A DNA stretch of 64,000 nt. It comes from Georgenia ruanii (lineage in GTDB: Bacteria > Actinomycetota > Actinomycetes > Actinomycetales > Actinomycetaceae). The number at the start of each line of letters is the position of its first letter. Position 1 is the stretch's first letter. The notes beneath the pieces are model-generated. The model had not been told where the DNA came from. It ran no database searches and was given only the letters and a program-made list of their open reading frames with translations. Below are positions 48,631 through 57,742 of this stretch, in pieces. The stretch is taken from positions 1 to 64,000 of the forward strand of contig NZ_VUKE01000015.1 in NCBI RefSeq assembly GCF_009193175.1. The letters run 5' to 3'. The position numbers and the translations under genes are program-made.

Positions 48631-50466
48631 ATGTACTTCGTCGGCATCGACCTCGCCTGGGGCGAGCGCCAGCCCAGCGGCCTCGCCGTCCTCGACGACG
48701 ACGGCACGCTGGTGCACCTCTCCGCGGAGAGCACCGACGAGACCATCGTCGCCGCGCTCGCGCCGTACCGCGACGAACCGGTGCTGGTGGCGATCGACGC
48801 GCCGCTGGTGGTCACGAACGCGACCGGCAACCGGCCGTGCGAGGCGGCGCTGAACCGGGACTTCGCCCGGTTCGACGCCGGCGCCCACCCGGCGAACACC
48901 GGCAAGCCGGAGTTCGCCGGCACGCCCCGCGGGGCACGGGTGGCCAAGGCGCTGGGCCTCGACATCAACCCCGCCTCGGGGCGCGCCCGGCGCGGCATCG
49001 AGGTCTACCCGCACCCGGCCACGGTGGCGCTGTTCGGCCTGGGCCGGACGCTGAAGTACAAGCAGAAGCCCGGCCGGACCGTGGCCGAGCTGCGGGAGGC
49101 GATGCTGGCGCTGGTGGCCCACATCGAGGGCCTGGCCGGCGCCGAGACGGCGATCGTGGTCACCGAGCAGGCCGCCTGGCGCGACCTCGTCGGTGCGGTC
49201 CGGGCCGCAAAGCGCAAGAGCGAGCTGCGTCGCGCCGAGGACCAGATCGACGCGGTCCTGTGCGCCTACGTGGCGCGCTTCGCCGTCGCCCACCCCGACC
49301 GCACGACGACGTACGGCGACCTCGCGACCGGCTACATCGTCACCCCGACGCTCCCGCCCGGCCTCGTGCCCACGCCGCGCACCGTCCATCCCTCAACCGG
49401 GGAGCCGGTGCAAGCGGAGCCGGCCATGGCACCCGCGGCGGCGGAGCCGGCCATGGCACCCGCGGCGGAGCCGGCGACGGCCGAGCCCGTCCGGGAGGCC
49501 ACCCGGCGCGCGGTGCAGGCCTACGCCAATCAGCGGGCGGCGCTCCTCCAGGCCACCGAGCGCTACGTCGCCCTCGTCACCGGCCTGCTCGACGACGCCG
49601 GCATCAACTACCACGTGGTCGAGGGACGGACGAAGACCGTCGCGTCGTTCGCGGGCAAGGCCGCCCGCACGGTGGACGGGCACCCCGTCTACACGGACCC
49701 GCTGCACCAGATCACCGACCAGATCGGCGTGCGGGTGATCACGTACGTCCTCAGCGACGTCCAGGCGGTGGTGGAGGTGCTCGCCGACCAGCTCACGGTG
49801 CTCGAGGACCGCGACATGGCCCTGGAGACGGCGCAGGCCGGGCGGTTCGGCTACTCCAGCCGGCACGTCCTCGTCGCGACCCGCGGCGACGGCCAGAGCG
49901 CCGAGCTGCGGGACCGGATCGCCTCGGTGCAGGTGCGCACGGTGCTCCAGCACGCCTGGGCCGAGTTCGAGCACGACATCCGCTACAAGGGCACGGTCCC
50001 CGAGGCGTACGCCCCCGACCTCGACCGGCGCTTCACGCTGGCCGCCGGGCTCCTCGAGCTCGCCGACCGGGAGTTCTCCACCATCCGCGACCGGCTGCAG
50101 GAGAGCATGACGGACCACGAGCCGGAGTCCGACGAGGCCGACCCACGGATCAGCGCCCAGGACCTGGCCGCCTTCCTGGCGGGACGGTTCACCGACGCCG
50201 GCTGGTCGCGCACCGACCACTACGAGTGGGTCTCGGGGCTCCTGCTCGAGCTCGGCGTCACCTCGCTGCAGGAGCTCGGCGAGCTGCTGCGAGCGGTCGA
50301 CAGCGCGTCCATCACCGAGCGGATGGGGTACCGATACCCGCCCGGCGCCGTCCGCCGGCTCGACGACGCACTGCTCTCGATCTTCGGCGAGCGCTACCTC
50401 CGGCTGCACGGCAACGCCCGCCGGGTCGAGGCGCTGCGCGCCCGGCTGGAGAAGCTCCGCGGCTGA
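48631..50466 (+). CDS. DUF429 (RNase H-fold) fused to RelA/SpoT synthetase-like domain
   Basis: 611 aa from ATG 48631. Residues 1-235 are a DUF429 domain: YFVGIDLAWGERQPSGLAVL, VLVAIDAPLVV, RRGIEVYPHPATVALFG and AEDQIDAVLCAYVARFA, with acidic residues Asp7, Asp56, Glu124 and Asp208 in RNase H-like positions. An Ala/Pro repeat linker (EPAMAPAA) spans 260-285. Residues 290-490 are a RelA/SpoT domain: GRTKTVASF (Arg333, Lys335, Ser339), ITDQIGVRV (Asp363, Arg368), GRFGYSSRH and VQVRTVLQHAWAEFEHDIRYK. The Glu of the usual E-x-Q-x-R motif is Ser432. A helical C-terminal domain ends the protein. Predicted roles: nucleic-acid nuclease plus alarmone or other nucleotide-handling activity; both are inferred. 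Confidence 0.85.
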   Translation: MYFVGIDLAWGERQPSGLAVLDDDGTLVHLSAESTDETIVAALAPYRDEPVLVAIDAPLVVTNATGNRPCEAALNRDFARFDAGAHPANTGKPEFAGTPRGARVAKALGLDINPASGRARRGIEVYPHPATVALFGLGRTLKYKQKPGRTVAELREAMLALVAHIEGLAGAETAIVVTEQAAWRDLVGAVRAAKRKSELRRAEDQIDAVLCAYVARFAVAHPDRTTTYGDLATGYIVTPTLPPGLVPTPRTVHPSTGEPVQAEPAMAPAAAEPAMAPAAEPATAEPVREATRRAVQAYANQRAALLQATERYVALVTGLLDDAGINYHVVEGRTKTVASFAGKAARTVDGHPVYTDPLHQITDQIGVRVITYVLSDVQAVVEVLADQLTVLEDRDMALETAQAGRFGYSSRHVLVATRGDGQSAELRDRIASVQVRTVLQHAWAEFEHDIRYKGTVPEAYAPDLDRRFTLAAGLLELADREFSTIRDRLQESMTDHEPESDEADPRISAQDLAAFLAGRFTDAGWSRTDHYEWVSGLLLELGVTSLQELGELLRAVDSASITERMGYRYPPGAVRRLDDALLSIFGERYLRLHGNARRVEALRARLEKLRG

Positions 50467-50473
50467 CCGCGGC

Positions 50474-51280
50474 TCACGCCAGGGCGGCCACCTGCTTCTC
50501 GCGCCGCAGCGCTGCCGCTCCCGCGCGGACCAGGAAGAACGCCAGGACCCACAGCGCCACGCCGAGACCCAGCGCCAGCCACACGTTGAGGAGGACGACG
50601 CCGGCCACCTGGCCGACCGTCAGACCGAGCACCGGCAGCACCGCCACCCCCGCGATCTGCGTGGCGGCCTGCACGGTCGCGGCCCGGGCGGAGACGACGA
50701 TGTTGAGCCCGAGGGCGGCGGCGGTGCAGGCCGGGCCGAACCAGAGCACGGTGATCAGCCAGGGCCCGGTGGGCAGCAGCGCCCCGCCGATCGCGTTCCA
50801 CAGGACGGCGTCGACGACACCGGCGTAGAAGAGCTGGGCGAGCAGCCCGATCGTCAGGGCCGGCACCAGCGAGCTGAGCATCTTGCCGAGGAGGATGTCG
50901 CGGTCCGAGATGGGAGCCAGCAGCAGCCCTTCGATCGTGTTGCGCTCCCGTTCGCCGGCGATCGCGTCGGTCGCGAGGACCGAGGCGACGATGAGGGGCA
51001 CGAGCACCAGCAGCGGCGGCATGAGGTAGGTGGCGAAGATGACGGCCAGACGGGCCTCCACCGGCACGCTCTCGAGCGCGGACACCGGCAGCAGGGAGAG
51101 CAGTCCGTCGAGCTTGTCGGCGGCGGCGGTCTGCGGCACCTTGTACATGGCGTACGTGACGCCCGACATCGCGAGCACCAGGACGGCGGGGGCGATGATC
51201 ATCGGCACGAGCACGCCCGGGGAACGGCGCACGAGCAAGAGGTCCCGGCGGGCGATGGCCATCACGGCTCTGCGGTTCAC
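50474..51280 (-). CDS. ABC exporter permease (ABC-2 type)
   Basis: 268 aa from GTG 51280, overlapping the ATPase stop as GTGA. An N-terminal helix (VLVPMIIAPAVLVLAMSGVT), then a large extracytoplasmic part, a RNTIEGLLLAPISDRDILLG cytoplasmic segment typical of ABC-2/NatB-like permeases, and five more helices. It works with the ATPase encoded upstream as a type of efflux system such as sodium, drug or lantibiotic exporters. Substrate unknown. Confidence 0.85.
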   Translation of the reverse strand: MNRRAVMAIARRDLLLVRRSPGVLVPMIIAPAVLVLAMSGVTYAMYKVPQTAAADKLDGLLSLLPVSALESVPVEARLAVIFATYLMPPLLVLVPLIVASVLATDAIAGERERNTIEGLLLAPISDRDILLGKMLSSLVPALTIGLLAQLFYAGVVDAVLWNAIGGALLPTGPWLITVLWFGPACTAAALGLNIVVSARAATVQAATQIAGVAVLPVLGLTVGQVAGVVLLNVWLALGLGVALWVLAFFLVRAGAAALRREKQVAALA

Positions 51281-52275
51281 GGTCGCTCCTCGATCTTCCG
51301 CGCCGCGCCGGCGTGGAGGGTCAGGTAGAGGTCTTCGAGGGTGCCCGCGCGCGGCTCGACCCGGTACACGTCCACTCCGGCGGTGACGAGGTCGCGCAGC
51401 AGACCGGGGACGTCCGTCCGGCCGACGCCCTCGAGACGGAGCCGCCCCGGGCCCTCCAGGGCGGCGGTCCCGCGGCCCTCCGTCGCGGCCAGGGCGGCCC
51501 GCTCGTCGTCGGGCGCGATCTCGACGTCGACGGCGGTGTGACCGGCGCGGGCGGCGAGCTCGGACGGGTTGCCCTCGGCCACGATCTGGCCGCGGGCCAG
51601 GATGACGACGTCGTCGCACAGGGCGGCGGCCTCGGCGAGGTCGTGGGTGCAGATGACGACCGTGCGCCCCTCGTCGCGGCTCACCCGGCGGATCAGCGCA
51701 CGCAGCTCCCGCTGGGCGACCGGGTCCAGCGCCGTGGACGGCTCGTCGAGCAGGAGCAGCTCGGGGTCGGTGAGCAGCACCTTGGCGAGGGTGGCGCGCT
51801 GGCGCATGCCCGCGCTGTAGCCGGAGACCTTCTCGTCCAGCCGGTCGCCGAGCCCGAGCGCGCCGAGCATCGCGGCGATCCGGTCCTCCAGCCCGTCCGG
51901 CGGCAGGTCGAACAGCTCGGCGGCGAAGCGCAGGTTCTCCCGGGCGGTCAGCCGCTGGTCCAGGATGCTCGTGCCGGGCAGCATGCCGAGGCGGCGGCGC
52001 ACCCAGGCGCCGTGCTCGAGGGGGTCGCGACCGAAGACCCGGACCGTCCCGCCGGTGGGGGCGAGCAGGCCGGCCAGGTGCCGCAGGATGGTCGTCTTGC
52101 CGGCGCCGTTGTGGCCGAGCAGCCCGACCACGGAGCCGCGGCGGACCGTCAGGCTCACGCCGTCGAGGGCCGTCACGTCCGGCGGGAAGTGCTTGGTCAA
52201 CCCGCTGACCTCGATGACGCTCTCGCCGTCGCTCCCCCGATCGACCGGCGCCCGCCGGAGGGCTGCCTCTGTCAC
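51277..52275 (-). CDS. ABC exporter ATPase
   Basis: 332 aa from GTG 52275, 7 nt after GAAGGAG; a longer start at ATG 52320 is unlikely. Walker A GHNGAGKTTILR, signature YSAGMRQRATLAK and Walker B LLLLDEPSTALDPVAQR identify the NatA/DrrA-type ATPase. The C-terminal 100 residues, RLEGVGRTDVPGLLRDLVTA and VEPRAGTLEDLYLTLHAG, match DrrA-like C-terminal domains. Coupled to the permease. Confidence 0.9.
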   Translation of the reverse strand: MTEAALRRAPVDRGSDGESVIEVSGLTKHFPPDVTALDGVSLTVRRGSVVGLLGHNGAGKTTILRHLAGLLAPTGGTVRVFGRDPLEHGAWVRRRLGMLPGTSILDQRLTARENLRFAAELFDLPPDGLEDRIAAMLGALGLGDRLDEKVSGYSAGMRQRATLAKVLLTDPELLLLDEPSTALDPVAQRELRALIRRVSRDEGRTVVICTHDLAEAAALCDDVVILARGQIVAEGNPSELAARAGHTAVDVEIAPDDERAALAATEGRGTAALEGPGRLRLEGVGRTDVPGLLRDLVTAGVDVYRVEPRAGTLEDLYLTLHAGAARKIEERP

Positions 52276-52381
52276 GATGTCTCCTTCGACCGGCGCCCAC
52301 GGTGGGCGCGGCAGCGTCATCTTGCCGTGCCGACGCGGTCGGTGGCCGCAGCTGTCGCGCGTGTCCTCGCGGGCAGATTGC

Positions 52382-52966
52382 CTACGAGGCCCCGCTCCAC
52401 GCCGCGGGCACCAGCGTCCAGATGACCTCCGCCGGGCCGGTGCCGGGGTTGTGCCAGGTGTGCGGCTCGCGACCGGGGAAGGTGAGGGTGTCCCCGGTGG
52501 CCAGCTCGACGACCCGGTCGGGGAAGCGCAGCGTCAGCTCGCCGACGGCCACGTGCACGACCTCCACGTCGCAGTTGATGGTGTAGAGCTCGGCGCCGCC
52601 GTCGGCGCCGGGGTCCAGCGTCGAGCGCAGCACCTGGACCCGGGACTGCCCGCGCGGGGTGAGCAGGCGCTCGAGGGCACCCGTGCCGCCCATGTTGATG
52701 AGCGGGGCGTCGGCGAGGGCGACGACGGCGGTCTGGGCCGCCTCGAAGAGCGAGCCCACGGACAGCGAGAGCACCTGGCAGATGGTGAGCAGCGTCGCCA
52801 CGCTGGGCGAGGTCTCGTCGCGCTCCACCCGGCTGATGAAGCCCTTGGTCAGGCCCGTCGCCTCGGCCACCTGCTCGATGGTCAGCCCCTGCGCGCGCCG
52901 GCTGGCGCGCAGGCGCGCGCCGACGCGCACCCGGTCGTCCGAGGCGGTGGGATGCACCGGTCGCAT
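52382..52966 (-). CDS. XRE-family regulator with cupin domain
   Basis: 194 aa from ATG 52966, 6 nt after GGAGGAG. N-terminal helix-turn-helix: [41 protein letters not shown]-terminal cupin: [41 protein letters not shown]. Proteins of this type (PuuR, SutR and others) control nitrogen or polyamine genes. It is divergent from agmatinase across a promoter with matching inverted repeats, so it very probably regulates that operon and itself. Confidence 0.9.
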   Translation of the reverse strand: MRPVHPTASDDRVRVGARLRASRRAQGLTIEQVAEATGLTKGFISRVERDETSPSVATLLTICQVLSLSVGSLFEAAQTAVVALADAPLINMGGTGALERLLTPRGQSRVQVLRSTLDPGADGGAELYTINCDVEVVHVAVGELTLRFPDRVVELATGDTLTFPGREPHTWHNPGTGPAEVIWTLVPAAWSGAS

Positions 52967-53041
52967 GCGCTCCTCCGTTCTGCCGGCCCCCATCTTGGCA
53001 GGGCCCCGCCTTGACAGGGCTCGACGCCCACCCCATCCTGT

Positions 53042-53069
53042 TGCGTCATACGCATTTTTTGTTGCGTAT
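53042..53069. promoter_or_regulatory. Operator repeats in the agmatinase promoter
   Basis: ATACGCA (53048-53054) and TGCGTAT (53063-53069) are perfect 7-bp arms around an 8-bp T-rich centre, and TGCGT-CAT-ACGCA (53042-53054) is a second overlapping palindrome. They lie between the divergent XRE-cupin gene and agmatinase, the natural binding site of the regulator. Confidence 0.65.
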
Positions 53070-53102
53070 CAGTATCCCAGAGGTTCCACCGAAAGGCTGC
53101 CC

Positions 53103-54059
53103 ATGGCCCACCCGCCGGTCCCGGACCCCGTCGGCCCGACCGACGCCAGCCGCGTGCCCCGCTACGCCGGGATCGCGACCTTCGCCCGCCTGCCGCGCCT
53201 CGAGGACGTGCCGCGCGCGGACGTCGCGATCGTCGGCGCGCCGTTCGACAGCGGCGTCAGCTACCGGCCCGGGGCCCGCTTCGGCCCGGCGCACGTGCGC
53301 GAGGCCTCCCGCCTGCTGCGCCCGTACAACCAGGTGACCGACGTCGAGCCGTTCGCGGCCCAGCAGGTGGCCGACGCCGGGGACCTCGCGGTCAACCCGT
53401 TCGACATCGCCGAGGCGGTCGCCGACATCCAGCGCGGCGCCGAGCACCTCACCCGCGACGGCACCCGCCTGCTCACCATCGGCGGGGACCACACCATCGC
53501 CCTGCCGCTGCTGCGCAACGTCGCCGCCCAGCACGGCCCGGTCGCCGTCCTCCACTTCGACGCCCACCTGGACACCTGGGACACGTACTTCGGCGCGCCC
53601 GTCACCCACGGCACCCCGTTCCGCCGCGCCTCCGAGGAGGGCCTCATCGACCGCGAGGCCAGCCTGCACGTCGGCATCCGCGGCCCGCTCTACGCGCGGG
53701 AGGACCTCCGCGACGACAAGCGGCTCGGGTTCGCCGTCATCGCCAGCCACGAGATCGAGCTCGACGGCCTCGCGGCCGCCATCGACCGCATGCTCGCCCG
53801 GCTGGGCGACCGCCCCGTCTACGTCTCGGTGGACATCGACGTGCTCGACCCCGCCCACGCGCCGGGCACCGGGACCCCGGAGGCCGGCGGGCTGACCAGC
53901 CGCGAGCTGCTCGCCATGCTGCGGGCGCTGTCCCAGGTCAACCTGGTCGGCGCCGACGTCGTCGAGGTCTCCCCGCCCTACGACCACGCCCAGCTCACCG
54001 CGGTGGCCGCCGCCCACGTGGCCTTCGAGATCCTCTCCGCGATGGCCCCCGCCCGCTAG
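53103..54059 (+). CDS. speB: Agmatinase/ureohydrolase family protein
   Basis: 318 aa from ATG 53103 with GAAAGG upstream. All metal ligands of ureohydrolases are present: His130 (TIGGDHT), Asp153, His155 and Asp157 ([10 protein letters not shown]), Asp244 and Asp246 ([20 protein letters not shown]). The enzyme hydrolyses a guanidino compound to an amine and urea. Agmatine is the usual guess, but guanidinobutyrate or other guanidino acids are possible. It heads an operon with an NCS1 permease and a nitrilase. Confidence 0.9.
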   Translation: MAHPPVPDPVGPTDASRVPRYAGIATFARLPRLEDVPRADVAIVGAPFDSGVSYRPGARFGPAHVREASRLLRPYNQVTDVEPFAAQQVADAGDLAVNPFDIAEAVADIQRGAEHLTRDGTRLLTIGGDHTIALPLLRNVAAQHGPVAVLHFDAHLDTWDTYFGAPVTHGTPFRRASEEGLIDREASLHVGIRGPLYAREDLRDDKRLGFAVIASHEIELDGLAAAIDRMLARLGDRPVYVSVDIDVLDPAHAPGTGTPEAGGLTSRELLAMLRALSQVNLVGADVVEVSPPYDHAQLTAVAAAHVAFEILSAMAPAR

Positions 54060-54131
54060 CCCGCCGCGGTCCCCGCCCCCCTCCCGCCCGCTCGCCCCCC
54101 ACGGCCAGTCCCCTCTCACGAAAGGACGACG

Positions 54132-55589
54132 ATGTCCGGCGGTCCTCCCCTCGCCCCCGAACGCGACGTCGTCATCGAGCGCCGCTCGATCGACTACATC
54201 CCCCGCGCCGAGCGCCACGGCCAGGTCTGGCACCAGGGCCCGTTCTGGTTCACCGGCAACTTCGTGCTGCCCACCATGGTCACCGGGTTCATCGGTCCGG
54301 TCCTGGGCCTCAGCGCGACCTGGAGCGTGCTCGCCGTCGTCCTCGGCGCCGGCTTCGGCACGTTCTTCATGGCCTTCCACGCCAACCAGGGCCCGCGGAT
54401 GGGCCTGCCCCAGATGATCCAGTCGCGCGCCCAGTTCGGCAGCCGCGGCGTCGTCTTCCCCTTCGCCGCCACGGTGTTCGTCTACGTCGGCTTCATGGTG
54501 TTCGACACCGTGCTGGCCACGCAGGGGCTGCAGCTGGTCCTCCCGGGCGGCAAGGCGCTCTGGTATCCGCTGCTCATCGCCCTGTCCATCGTCATCGCCG
54601 TGGTCGGGCACGACCTGCTGCACTTCGTCCAGCGCTGGCTGACCTACCTCCTCATCCTCGTCTTCGCCGTCCTCACCGTGGTGGCGCTGGTCAACTTCGC
54701 CGGCTCGCCGGGCACCGCCGCCTCCGCCGACGCGGGGTGGAGCACGAGCGCCTTCCTCATCCAGTTCTCGCTCGCCGCCGGGTACAACATCAGCTACGCC
54801 GTCTACGTCTCGGACTACACCCGGTACCTGCCCGAGCACGTCCCCGCCCCCAAGCTCATCGGCTGGGTCTACACCGGCGCCGCCGGCTCGGCGGTCTGGC
54901 TGATGTCCCTGGGCGCGCTGCTGGCCAGCCACATCCCGGACGCCGACGCCATCGGCGCGATCCGGCACGTCGGCGACCTGTTGTTCCCCGGCTTCGGCAC
55001 GTTCGCGGTGCTGGTCTCCACCGTCGCGCTCGTGTCGATCATGGGGGTCAACGCCTACGGGGCCATGCTCACCGGCACGAGCGCCGTCGACGGCTTCCGC
55101 CCGATCCGGCCCACCGTGCGGCTGCGGGTGGTCGGCCTCGCCGTGGTCGGGCTGGCCACCTTGCTCATCGCGCTGCTCATCCCGGACAACTACCTCGACT
55201 CGTTCAACAACTTCGTCATCCTCATGCTGTACTTCCTCGTGCCCTGGACCGCCGTGAACCTGGTGGACTTCTACTTCGTGCGGCACGGGAAGTACGCCAT
55301 CGCCGAGATCCTCAGCCCGCGCGGCATCTACGGCCGGTGGGCGTGGCGCGGCGTCGTCGCCTACCTCGTCGGGTTCGTCGCGATGATCCCGTTCTTCGCC
55401 ACCACCTTCTACACCGGCCCGGCCGCCGCGGCGCTGGGCGGGGCCGACCTGTCCTTCGCCGTCGGGCTCGTGGTGGCCGGCGGGCTGTACCTGATCCTCT
55501 CGCGCGACCTCGACAAGGGCGCGGAGGCGGCGGCCCGACGGCGCAGCCTGACGGTGCTCGAGGGCAGCCCGGAGGAGGTGGCCCGGTGA
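54132..55589 (+). CDS. NCS1-family permease (cytosine permease-like)
   Basis: 485 aa from ATG 54132 with GAAAGGACG upstream. About twelve helices. The N-terminal IERRSIDYIPRAERHGQVW, then FWFTGNFVLPTMVTGFIGPV, and later GLPQMIQSRAQFGSRG with WSTSAFLIQFSLAAGYNISY, are NCS1 signatures (purine, cytosine, hydantoin, allantoin). In the context of a ureohydrolase it may import a guanidino compound or purine-derived amine. Overlaps the nitrilase gene by GTGA. Confidence 0.9.
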   Translation: MSGGPPLAPERDVVIERRSIDYIPRAERHGQVWHQGPFWFTGNFVLPTMVTGFIGPVLGLSATWSVLAVVLGAGFGTFFMAFHANQGPRMGLPQMIQSRAQFGSRGVVFPFAATVFVYVGFMVFDTVLATQGLQLVLPGGKALWYPLLIALSIVIAVVGHDLLHFVQRWLTYLLILVFAVLTVVALVNFAGSPGTAASADAGWSTSAFLIQFSLAAGYNISYAVYVSDYTRYLPEHVPAPKLIGWVYTGAAGSAVWLMSLGALLASHIPDADAIGAIRHVGDLLFPGFGTFAVLVSTVALVSIMGVNAYGAMLTGTSAVDGFRPIRPTVRLRVVGLAVVGLATLLIALLIPDNYLDSFNNFVILMLYFLVPWTAVNLVDFYFVRHGKYAIAEILSPRGIYGRWAWRGVVAYLVGFVAMIPFFATTFYTGPAAAALGGADLSFAVGLVVAGGLYLILSRDLDKGAEAAARRRSLTVLEGSPEEVAR

Positions 55590-56662
55590 GCGCCGCGACT
55601 CCGGGCGCCGTCACGATCGCCTGCTGCCAGGTCGCCCCGATGGTCGGGGACCCGGTGGGCAACCGCGCCCTGCTGCGCGAGGCCGTCGCGGCGGCGGCCT
55701 CGGCGGGCGCCCGGGTCGTCGTCCTGCCCGAGCTGGCCAGCACCGGCTACATGTTCGCCGACCGCGACGAGGTGCGCGCCGCCGCCGAGCCGGCCGACGG
55801 GCCCACCCTCACCGAGTGGGCCGACCTGGCCCGCACGCACGACCTCGTCATCGTCGGCGGCTTCGCCGAGGCCGGCGCCGACGGCGAGGTGCACAACTCG
55901 GCCGCGCTCGTGGACGCCACGGGCGTGCGGGCGGTGTACCGCAAGGCGCACCTGTGGAACAGCGAGAAGGCGCTGTTCACCCCCGGGGCCGCGGCGCCGC
56001 CGGTGGTGGACACCGCGGTCGGCCGGATCGGCCTGATGGTCTGCTACGACGTCGAGTTCCCCGAGTGGGTCCGCCAGGTCGCCCTGCAGGGCGCCGACCT
56101 GCTCGCCGTCCCGGTGAACTGGCCGCTGTACCCGCGGCCGGACGCCGAGCGACCGGGCGAGGTGGTCAAGGTGCAGGCGGCGGCCAGCACCAACCGGATG
56201 GCCATCGCGTGCGCCGACCGCGACGGCGAGGAGCGCGGGCAGCGGTGGCTGGGAGGCAGCGTGATCGTCGACGCCGACGGGTTCCCGGTGACCGCCCTCG
56301 CCCTGGGGCTCGAGACCCTCGTCGTCGGCACCGTGGATCTCGCAAGCTCGCGGGACAAGGCGATCAGCGAGCGCAACGACGTCCTGGCCGACCGGCGCCC
56401 GGAGCTGTACGGGCGGGTCGCGAGGCAGCCCGCGGGGAGTGATTCCTTCGTGGCTGGTCACAGCCGCCCGCGCACCGGGGTGCGCTCGGCCGGGTCGCCC
56501 GCCTCGGGCATGACCAGCTCGGCGCGGACCCCGAGCAGCCGGACCTCCCGGCCGGGCTCGAGCCGGTCGGTCAGGGCCAGGGCCGCGGCGACGACGGCGC
56601 CGGGGTCCCGGGTGGGCTCGGGCAGCTTGCGGCCCACCACCTTGGTGACGAACGGGGCGTAG
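55586..56662 (+). CDS. Carbon-nitrogen hydrolase (nitrilase superfamily)
   Basis: 358 aa from GTG 55586. The catalytic triad is Glu49 (VLPELASTGY), Lys120 (YRKAHLWNSEK) and Cys153 (LMVCYDVEFPEW). The enzyme probably hydrolyses an amide such as N-carbamoylputrescine, or an omega-amide produced from the guanidino compound. The family usually ends near residue 285 (DRRPELYGRV); here the frame runs on for another 73 residues that are antisense to dinB (56458-56662), Ser/Arg-rich and probably meaningless. A sequence change may have removed a stop near 56440. Confidence 0.85.
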   Translation: MSAATPGAVTIACCQVAPMVGDPVGNRALLREAVAAAASAGARVVVLPELASTGYMFADRDEVRAAAEPADGPTLTEWADLARTHDLVIVGGFAEAGADGEVHNSAALVDATGVRAVYRKAHLWNSEKALFTPGAAAPPVVDTAVGRIGLMVCYDVEFPEWVRQVALQGADLLAVPVNWPLYPRPDAERPGEVVKVQAAASTNRMAIACADRDGEERGQRWLGGSVIVDADGFPVTALALGLETLVVGTVDLASSRDKAISERNDVLADRRPELYGRVARQPAGSDSFVAGHSRPRTGVRSAGSPASGMTSSARTPSSRTSRPGSSRSVRARAAATTAPGSRVGSGSLRPTTLVTNGA

Positions 56663-57543
56663 CGGACCTTGAGGGTCACCCGGAAGACCGGCCGGCCCTC
56701 CCGGGCGGCGTCGTCGGCCACCTGCGCGGCGAGCTCGCGCACGGCCGCCGTGACCTGCTCCGGGGTGGTGAGGTTGTGCTGGTAGGTGGTCTCGCGGCTG
56801 TGGCCGCGGGCGATCCAGGGGCTGTCGTCGACGACGGCGGGGCCCAGGCCGCGGCCGAGGTCGCCGTACCAGACGCCCATCCGCGGCCCGAACTCGGCGA
56901 CGAGGACCTCGCGCGGGGCGGCGGCGAGCTGATCGACCGTCGTGATGCCGTGCGCGGCGAGCCGCTTGGACACCTTCGCCCCCACGCCCCACAGGTCGAT
57001 GACCGGCCGCTCCCCCATCACCTCGACCCAGTTGTCGGCGGTGAGCCGGAAGATGCCGCGCGGCTTGCCGAACCCCGTGGCGATCTTGGCGCGCACCTTG
57101 TTGTCGCCGATGCCGACGGTGCAGTGCAGCCGGGTCGAGGCGAGCACCGCCTCCTGGGCGCGCCGGGCGAACGCCTCGGGGTCCTCGGTGGTCACGCCGA
57201 GGAAGGCCTCGTCCCAGCCCAGGACCTCGACGACGACGCCGAGGTCGCGCAGCGCGGCCATCACCTGCTCCGAGGCGGCCTCGTAGGTGGGCGCGTCGAC
57301 GGGGAGGAAGACGGCGTCCGGCGGCGCCTTGCGGGCGGCGAGCTTGAGCGGCATTCCCGAGCCGATGCCGTACGTGCGGGCGGCGTAGGAGGCGGTGGAG
57401 ACGACCGCCCGCTCGGTGGGGTCCCCGCGCCCGCCGACGATGACGGGCAGGCCGGCGAGCTCGGGGCGGCGCAGCACCTCGACCGCGGCGATGAACTCGT
57501 CGAGGTCGACGTGCAGCACCCACGGCTCGGCGGCGTCGCCCAT
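56458..57543 (-). CDS. dinB: DNA polymerase IV, DinB2-like (no steric gate)
   Basis: 361 aa from ATG 57543. A Y-family polymerase: LHVDLDEFIAAVEVLRRPEL (Asp13 and Asp15, metal ligands), ASYAARTYGIGSGMPL, and GWDEAFLGV with Asp111 and Glu112. IGDNKVRAKIATGFGKPRGI and LWGVGAKVSKRLAAHGI (helix-hairpin-helix) follow. The residue after Phe17 is Ile18, at the place where most Y-family enzymes have an aromatic steric gate. Mycobacterial DinB2 has Leu there and incorporates ribonucleotides. This copy also has the DinB2-like GWDE pattern, so similar activity is expected. Confidence 0.9.
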   Translation of the reverse strand: MGDAAEPWVLHVDLDEFIAAVEVLRRPELAGLPVIVGGRGDPTERAVVSTASYAARTYGIGSGMPLKLAARKAPPDAVFLPVDAPTYEAASEQVMAALRDLGVVVEVLGWDEAFLGVTTEDPEAFARRAQEAVLASTRLHCTVGIGDNKVRAKIATGFGKPRGIFRLTADNWVEVMGERPVIDLWGVGAKVSKRLAAHGITTVDQLAAAPREVLVAEFGPRMGVWYGDLGRGLGPAVVDDSPWIARGHSRETTYQHNLTTPEQVTAAVRELAAQVADDAAREGRPVFRVTLKVRYAPFVTKVVGRKLPEPTRDPGAVVAAALALTDRLEPGREVRLLGVRAELVMPEAGDPAERTPVRGRL

Positions 57544-57742
57544 GGTCCGAGTCTGGCCGGACGAGCGCGCCGTGTCGCCCAGAAGGCCCCGGGGTCCCTC
57601 GATCCGACATGCACCGGTCAGCAGGACCACCACCCCTGACCGCGCGGCCGCCTCGCCCGGGGGCTATATCCGGCACGAGGCGACCGATACCCTTTCTCAA
57701 GGGGGCGAGCTGGCACGGGGCCGGCATCCCCGGGGAGAGCAC

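Noticed and set aside
57544-57742. Possible small gene between dinB and the glycosyltransferase
   Set aside because: Frames are short, lack ribosome sites and overlap the two promoters.
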